Assembly: GCA_024860865.1 (NCBI GenBank)
Contig: JACRDV010000034.1
Coordinates: forward strand, 1-17,615
Direction of reading: 5' to 3'
From: Methanobacteriota archaeon
Lineage (GTDB): Archaea > JACRDV01
DNA: 17,615 bases
In this document: in pieces, positions 14,134-17,615 of the stretch
Numbering within the stretch: the stretch's first letter is position 1
Layout: each line of letters opens with the position of its first letter
Position numbers and translations under genes: made by a program
Notes under the pieces: generated by a model
What the model was told of the DNA's origin: nothing
The model's input: the letters and a program-made list of their open reading frames with translations, nothing else
The model's database searches: none

Positions 14134-15264
14134 TTAATGAGCCATAAAAGTAGAAAGAGATTCTATTAACTCTTTCTCTTTTTTACAGGAAAGACACAAA
14201 TTTTCTCCTTTTTGGCTAATGTAAGAGTTTCCACATTTTGAGCATTTTGATTTCTCAAGCTGAATCAACACCTTCCTCTTATCATCAAGGAGATCATGTG
14301 GATTAACATACGATGAATGTTTTATTACCCCCTCTGGGCAAACCTCTGAACATAAACCGCATTTAGTGCAATATGCCAACTTGATACAAATGATGGCTTT
14401 GTCTTCATTATCATATCTACTCAATGCGCCTGTTGGACATAAAATTACACACAAATCACAGCCTTTGCAACTCTTATCTATCTCTACTTTAGAGAATGGT
14501 AATTCATCAACATTAATTTTATCTGTAACCGGTTTCCCGAGCTCTTTAAAAAGTTTTAGTAAAAGTGCTCGCTTCTCTGGCAACCTTGGAATAAATCTTT
14601 TCTTAGTAAAATCTTTAATTGGAACTTCAGCAATCAGGGCTTCCGTTACAGTTGTGGTTATATTAGAGGCTACATTGGTCGCTTCCTCTCTGAGATAGGA
14701 GAAAAATTCTCTCCTTGAGTAACCATCCACTAAGTTATTAGCTTCGGAAGATACAAAGATCTTTTTTTCTTTACCAAAGATATCTAGAATTTCATTTGCA
14801 TTTTTAACGCTTTTCAAAGCTACATTTAACCCTAATTTGAATTCACATCCTTTACATTGGCTTGCATTTAACCAAATATTCTCTACACCTGAAAGAGCAG
14901 CTCCTACCAAAACAGTCTCATTTAAAAAGCCAAGACAAGGAACCTCTATATTGCCCCTAGAATTCGGCGATAAAGAACACGCGAATACCGCCATTTTTCT
15001 ATTCCTCATTTTCTGAAGGAGGCGCTCAAAAGATAATTTCCTTAACTCAAATGCTCCGGTAGGGCATAAATTAGTACAAATGCCGCAACCGTTGCATATA
15101 GAATTAACTTTAAGAGGATCGTTTAAAGTAATAGCTTTGAGCGGGCAATTTTCTATGCAGAGTTTGCACTTAGAATTTTTATACCGAAATTTCAAACATA
15201 AGTTTGGCTGGAAATTCACCAGAGGTTGCGATAAAATCTTACCTACTATATCTAGCTCAACCAT
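14134..15264 (-). CDS. multi-cluster Fe-S protein of the molybdoenzyme locus
   Basis: A 376-residue cytoplasmic-looking protein with about 23 cysteines. The N-terminal ferredoxin domain has 'CKLCIENCP' (C33, C36, C40; C23 may complete it) and 'CNGCGICTNLCP' (C57, C60, C63, C67). A middle region (about 90-175) has conserved-looking cysteines in 'VFACSLSPNS', 'VPCLGFL' and 'ASQCKGC'. A second ferredoxin domain has 'CKGCDLCVILCP' (C266-C276) and 'CTKCGLCSEVCP' (C299-C309). The tail has two CxxC pairs (C341/C344, C357/C360) like a zinc ribbon or rubredoxin knuckle. So up to four [4Fe-4S] clusters are likely. ATG 15264 has AGGT seven bases upstream and lies 20 bases after torD, so the two form an operon. 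It probably moves electrons to or from the TtrA-like enzyme or helps its maturation. No signal peptide is seen, unlike the usual exported electron-transfer subunit. Confidence 0.8.
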   Translation of the reverse strand: MVELDIVGKILSQPLVNFQPNLCLKFRYKNSKCKLCIENCPLKAITLNDPLKVNSICNGCGICTNLCPTGAFELRKLSFERLLQKMRNRKMAVFACSLSPNSRGNIEVPCLGFLNETVLVGAALSGVENIWLNASQCKGCEFKLGLNVALKSVKNANEILDIFGKEKKIFVSSEANNLVDGYSRREFFSYLREEATNVASNITTTVTEALIAEVPIKDFTKKRFIPRLPEKRALLLKLFKELGKPVTDKINVDELPFSKVEIDKSCKGCDLCVILCPTGALSRYDNEDKAIICIKLAYCTKCGLCSEVCPEGVIKHSSYVNPHDLLDDKRKVLIQLEKSKCSKCGNSYISQKGENLCLSCKKEKELIESLSTFMAH

Positions 15265-15284
15265 TGAATTGACCTGAAGATAAT

Positions 15285-16040
15285 CTATAGAATTAATTTA
15301 ATTTTAAGAGACTTTTTGGCCTCTTCTATTAATAAATCCATTTCTTTATGCTCTAACTCAATATATTCTTTTGTCAACTTTGCAATTGTTTTATAAAATA
15401 TATGTTTTGAAGATTCTTTAACTTTACTACAAAATTTTGGAGCCCATGTTATCAGATGTTCAGTAAGAAATTCCTTTTGCATCTCTAAGAATTTTATTGC
15501 ACTATCTTTATCCCTAGATTTCCAGGCTTCAAATTCCTTGTTAGTTAAATAATGCATAAACTCTAATTCTAGGCCAATGTGATCTGGCAAATCTTTGCAA
15601 TTTTCTGAAATTTTTACGCCAGCTTTTCTATATTTTTCTTTTACAGCTACTGTAGATTTGCCATAAAGTAAACCTTCAACAACTTCTGTCTTTGGAGATA
15701 ATCCTGCTTCTGGAACGCCAGAATATTCAATAGTCCATTTATCTTTGTATACTGATTCATATGGCGGAACATAATCCAAACCCGGTGCTGTGAACAAACG
15801 AGTATATTCAATTTCAAGCTCATTGAGCAGAGTATTCAGCTCTGAATTTTCAATAAACTTTGAAAGAGAAGCAAATATCGAACCTGAAAAACTTCTAAGT
15901 GCTAATAAAAAATTTTTGTCCTTTATTTTCTCTACAAATTCTTTTGAAGGTTTAAAAGAATAAATTAATGAAAAAAAATTATATATATTGCTTCTAGCTT
16001 CAGCTAATTCTTCAAAGTCTTTAAAATTTTTCTCACTCAT
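15285..16040 (-). CDS. TorD-family molybdoenzyme maturation chaperone
   Basis: A 251-residue, probably all-helical chaperone of the TorD/DmsD/NarJ group, which binds the signal peptide of a respiratory molybdoenzyme and keeps it ready for cofactor loading and export. Marks of the family are 'YTRLFTAPGLDYVPPYESVY' (79-98), 'PDHIGLELEFMHYL' (152-165) and 'FLTEHLITWAPKFCSKV' (191-207). I chose ATG 16040: upstream in-frame codons reach back to 16307, but they overlap the cytochrome gene and read as hydrophobic non-family sequence, whereas a TATA-like box lies 28 bases upstream of 16040. The partner is almost certainly the TtrA-like enzyme encoded upstream in the same direction. It shares a transcript with the Fe-S protein. 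Confidence 0.9.
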   Translation of the reverse strand: MSEKNFKDFEELAEARSNIYNFFSLIYSFKPSKEFVEKIKDKNFLLALRSFSGSIFASLSKFIENSELNTLLNELEIEYTRLFTAPGLDYVPPYESVYKDKWTIEYSGVPEAGLSPKTEVVEGLLYGKSTVAVKEKYRKAGVKISENCKDLPDHIGLELEFMHYLTNKEFEAWKSRDKDSAIKFLEMQKEFLTEHLITWAPKFCSKVKESSKHIFYKTIAKLTKEYIELEHKEMDLLIEEAKKSLKIKLIL

Positions 16041-16064
16041 AGTTTTATTTTTTGACAATATCAA

Positions 16065-16071
16065 TAATATA
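16065..16071 (-). promoter_or_regulatory. putative TATA box of the torD-FeS operon
   Basis: The minus strand reads TATATTA, centred 28 bases upstream of ATG 16040, as expected for a leaderless archaeal transcript. Together with the T-rich stretch after the cytochrome gene it suggests that torD is transcribed apart from the oxidoreductase. The rest of 16041-16225 holds no gene that I can support. Confidence 0.4.
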
Positions 16072-16225
16072 GTTATTGGCTTAAGCCTATCAAAGAATTT
16101 ATTTCCATAAAAAATGGTTCTGAGCCTTCCAATTAATATAAGAAAGCCATTTTTAAATAACAATATTTGGGAAGCTAGGAATAGAACTACAGATTTCCTT
16201 GAGGTACCCAAAACTAAAATTGGAG

Positions 16226-16248
16226 AAAAGAAAAAATAAAAAATTTTT
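16226..16248 (-). terminator. T-rich terminator after the cytochrome gene
   Basis: Immediately after the cytochrome stop the minus strand reads a self-complementary AAAAAATTTTTT followed by ATTTTTTCTTTTC. Such T-rich tracts end transcription in archaea. It separates the oxidoreductase-cytochrome unit from torD. Confidence 0.5.
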
Positions 16249-16677
16249 TCACATATTTTTTCTGTACTTTCTGTATAGACTATATAGCAAAACAGGTAGT
16301 ATAGCAACTACCACTATTGCGGTTGGCCCACATATAGGTTTCTTTTCTTCTTTAGGAGGAGCTGGAGTTGGAGCAACTAAAGAGTGAATATTTATTTTGC
16401 CCAGAAGATTGCCCCTATCAGCATGGCACCCATTGCAGATCTCAGGAGTAGGTCTCGTCATCTTTGTGTGTACAGTACCCATTTGCTCAGTGCCCCTATG
16501 GCATACAAAGCACTCAGTGCCCTCTTTACTATGTTTGCTTGCCTTCCAATCTTCTACAATTTTTGGCGTTGTTCCCGTGTGGCATTTTACGCAATCCTCA
16601 AATTTTTCTTGCGCCGATACAGTTTGGATAAGAAATATAGTTACAAGAACTAATGATATCGCAATTAGTTTTTTCAT
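16249..16677 (-). CDS. three-haem cytochrome c with signal peptide and CGP-type C-terminal anchor
   Basis: A 142-residue exported cytochrome. From ATG 16677 it begins with a clear signal peptide (about 1-22, 'MKKLIAISLVLVTIFL' then 'IQTVSA'), followed by three haem-binding CXXCH sites: CVKCH (29-33), CFVCH (56-60) and CNGCH (81-85). Extra histidines in 'SKHS', 'TVHT' and 'NIHS' could be sixth ligands. A proline-rich linker leads to 'KPICGPTAIVVVAILPVLLY' and a basic tail (KYRKNM). This resembles the CGP-CTERM surface-sorting signal known from Thermococcaceae, in which a cysteine precedes the membrane helix. ATG 16677 is preferred over GTG 16689 because GGTGA lies five bases before it. It starts 13 bases after the oxidoreductase stop, so it is most likely the electron partner of that enzyme on the outer face of the membrane. 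Confidence 0.88.
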   Translation of the reverse strand: MKKLIAISLVLVTIFLIQTVSAQEKFEDCVKCHTGTTPKIVEDWKASKHSKEGTECFVCHRGTEQMGTVHTKMTRPTPEICNGCHADRGNLLGKINIHSLVAPTPAPPKEEKKPICGPTAIVVVAILPVLLYSLYRKYRKNM

Positions 16678-16690
16678 CTCTTTCACCACC

Positions 16691-17615
16691 TTATGCCTTC
16701 ACAAGCTTTACTTTAGTATCATAGAAAACTGCACTTCCGCCAGTTAGATCTGAGAGACACGTGTTTTTAAGATGAGGATCAACTAACATTGCTGCATTAG
16801 CATGAATGCCTCTACCCCTGCGTTCATCTCCTTTGACAACAACTCCATCAACACTTATATCCCGGCTCCCAGTAGCCCAGTTACCAAAGCCAAGTGAAAA
16901 GGCAATTACTCCAGGTGCGATGGCTTGAGAAACTTTAACTTTGCCCACCATTGGTAGTTTTCCTCCTGCTTTAAGGTCCCATGTGCCTTCAGGATTAGAT
17001 GGTGAAACAACCTTTGTTTTATCCCCATCTTTTAATCCTAACCTATCTGCATCCTTTTTATTTATCAAGATGAAATTCTCTGAGAGTACGGCTAAGAGCC
17101 AATAGTCGACACACGTCCTCGATTTTGTCTGGGTTACTTCTCTATGGGTAATCAGCTGAAGATCATACTCTGGATCAAATTTGATCTCATTGCCCAAAGA
17201 ATCTGTTAAAGGCATATATGCTGGCAAACCATAGAAGTACTTTCCAGTTCTGGAATTTTTAGTAGTAGCTGTCTTCTCTTGGTACATGTTGATTAAGTTC
17301 TGACCAGATTTCTTGTAAGTGTGAACAATCCAACCAGGTTGTTTGCCTTTCTTTCCCTCTTCAAAGTCCTCAAAGGCTCCCCCACGATTGAGCGCATACA
17401 CTGTTTTTCTCCAATTATCTCCTGCAATCTTTTTCCATCTTTCAACATCGAAAACTGTCTTTGAAAGGTGTCTTCGTGCTTTTGTAAAAAGTTCTATCTC
17501 TTCATCGCTTGCATCAGGCACTTTAGCATCCACTGCAACATTCGCAGCTTGCCTTACATAATAATCATCTGGCTTTTTAAGATCTACGCCTTTCTCAAAT
17601 CCATCTGGGCCAAAA
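16691..17615 (-). CDS. TtrA-like molybdopterin oxidoreductase, C-terminal part (runs off the window)
   Basis: About 307 C-terminal residues of a DMSO-reductase-superfamily enzyme; the reading frame is open to the window edge, so the start, the N-terminal Fe-S cluster and the metal ligand are not seen. The best resemblance is to the tetrathionate reductase TtrA group: 'GVDLKKPDDYYVRQAANVA' near the visible start, 'RGRGIHANAAMLVDPHLKNT', then 'CLSDLTGGSAVFYDTKVKLV' at the end. The molydopterin-dinucleotide-binding domain includes 'ENFILINKKDADRLGLKDGD' and 'VIAFSLGFGNWATGS'. Related enzymes also reduce thiosulfate, selenate or arsenate, so the substrate is open. The following cytochrome, TorD chaperone and Fe-S gene support a respiratory enzyme. 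The stop TAA is followed within 13 bases by the cytochrome start. Confidence 0.88.
   Translation of the reverse strand, partial: FGPDGFEKGVDLKKPDDYYVRQAANVAVDAKVPDASDEEIELFTKARRHLSKTVFDVERWKKIAGDNWRKTVYALNRGGAFEDFEEGKKGKQPGWIVHTYKKSGQNLINMYQEKTATTKNSRTGKYFYGLPAYMPLTDSLGNEIKFDPEYDLQLITHREVTQTKSRTCVDYWLLAVLSENFILINKKDADRLGLKDGDKTKVVSPSNPEGTWDLKAGGKLPMVGKVKVSQAIAPGVIAFSLGFGNWATGSRDISVDGVVVKGDERRGRGIHANAAMLVDPHLKNTCLSDLTGGSAVFYDTKVKLVKA

Noticed and set aside
16041-16307. In-frame extension of torD upstream to 16307 with hydrophobic residues
   Set aside because: It overlaps the cytochrome gene, contains a T-rich terminator, does not look like TorD sequence, and a TATA box fits ATG 16040.
1-17615. 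CRISPR array or insertion sequence
   Set aside because: No regularly spaced repeats, no transposase and no terminal inverted repeats were seen on either strand.

Overview
The window looks like part of an archaeal chromosome. Several signs agree. There is a Tfx-family regulator. AT-rich TATA boxes lie about 27-30 bases upstream of start codons with almost no leader (before tfx, torD and the AbrB gene). TTG starts with Shine-Dalgarno sites are frequent. There is an OGG1-type glycosylase, and there are C-terminal surface anchors of the CGP and PEFP kinds. I cannot fix the lineage from sequence alone; an uncultured AT-rich anaerobic archaeon of the Thermoproteota (Bathyarchaeia-like) is only a guess.

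Left part (1-7241): genes for surface polysaccharide or glycoprotein glycans. On the minus strand a tightly packed DUF4330 protein - Wzy-like membrane polymerase - GT4 glycosyltransferase operon runs from 6162 to 2933. Around it lie a plus-strand polysaccharide deacetylase, a membrane-anchored protein of unknown function and a DegT/DnrJ/EryC1-type sugar aminotransferase. An OGG1-like 8-oxoguanine DNA glycosylase starts divergently at 6390.

Middle part (7274-13806, minus strand): a molybdenum/tungsten cofactor operon read from one promoter: Tfx regulator - DUF1786 ASKHA-type protein - MoeA (canonical MPT loop) - MoeA (altered MPT loop) - MOT1-type molybdate permease - MobB. Neighbouring genes overlap by 1-2 bases or are separated by no more than about 25. 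A perfect 7-bp dyad fills the space between TATA box and tfx start codon, and a second dyad lies just upstream of the TATA box. Downstream lies an AbrB-type antitoxin gene followed by a broken, shortened VapC-like PIN toxin.

Right part (13820-17615): first a decayed C-terminal fragment of a surface protein with 'DGNFEIYYKRS'-type repeats and a PEFP anchor, with two single-base frameshifts. Then, on the minus strand, a respiratory molybdoenzyme locus: the 3' part of a TtrA-like molybdopterin oxidoreductase (it runs off the window), a three-haem cytochrome c with a CGP-type C-terminal anchor, a TorD-family chaperone and a cysteine-rich Fe-S protein. The parts form a working set: the permease imports molybdate, MobB and the two MoeA proteins complete the cofactor, TorD helps load the enzyme, the haem and Fe-S proteins probably carry its electrons, and Tfx probably adjusts supply. 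The most interesting items are the unexplained DUF1786 gene inside the Mo operon, the operator-like dyads at the tfx promoter, the degenerate P-loop of MobB, the unequal MoeA pair and the two remnant genes that flank the Mo operon.
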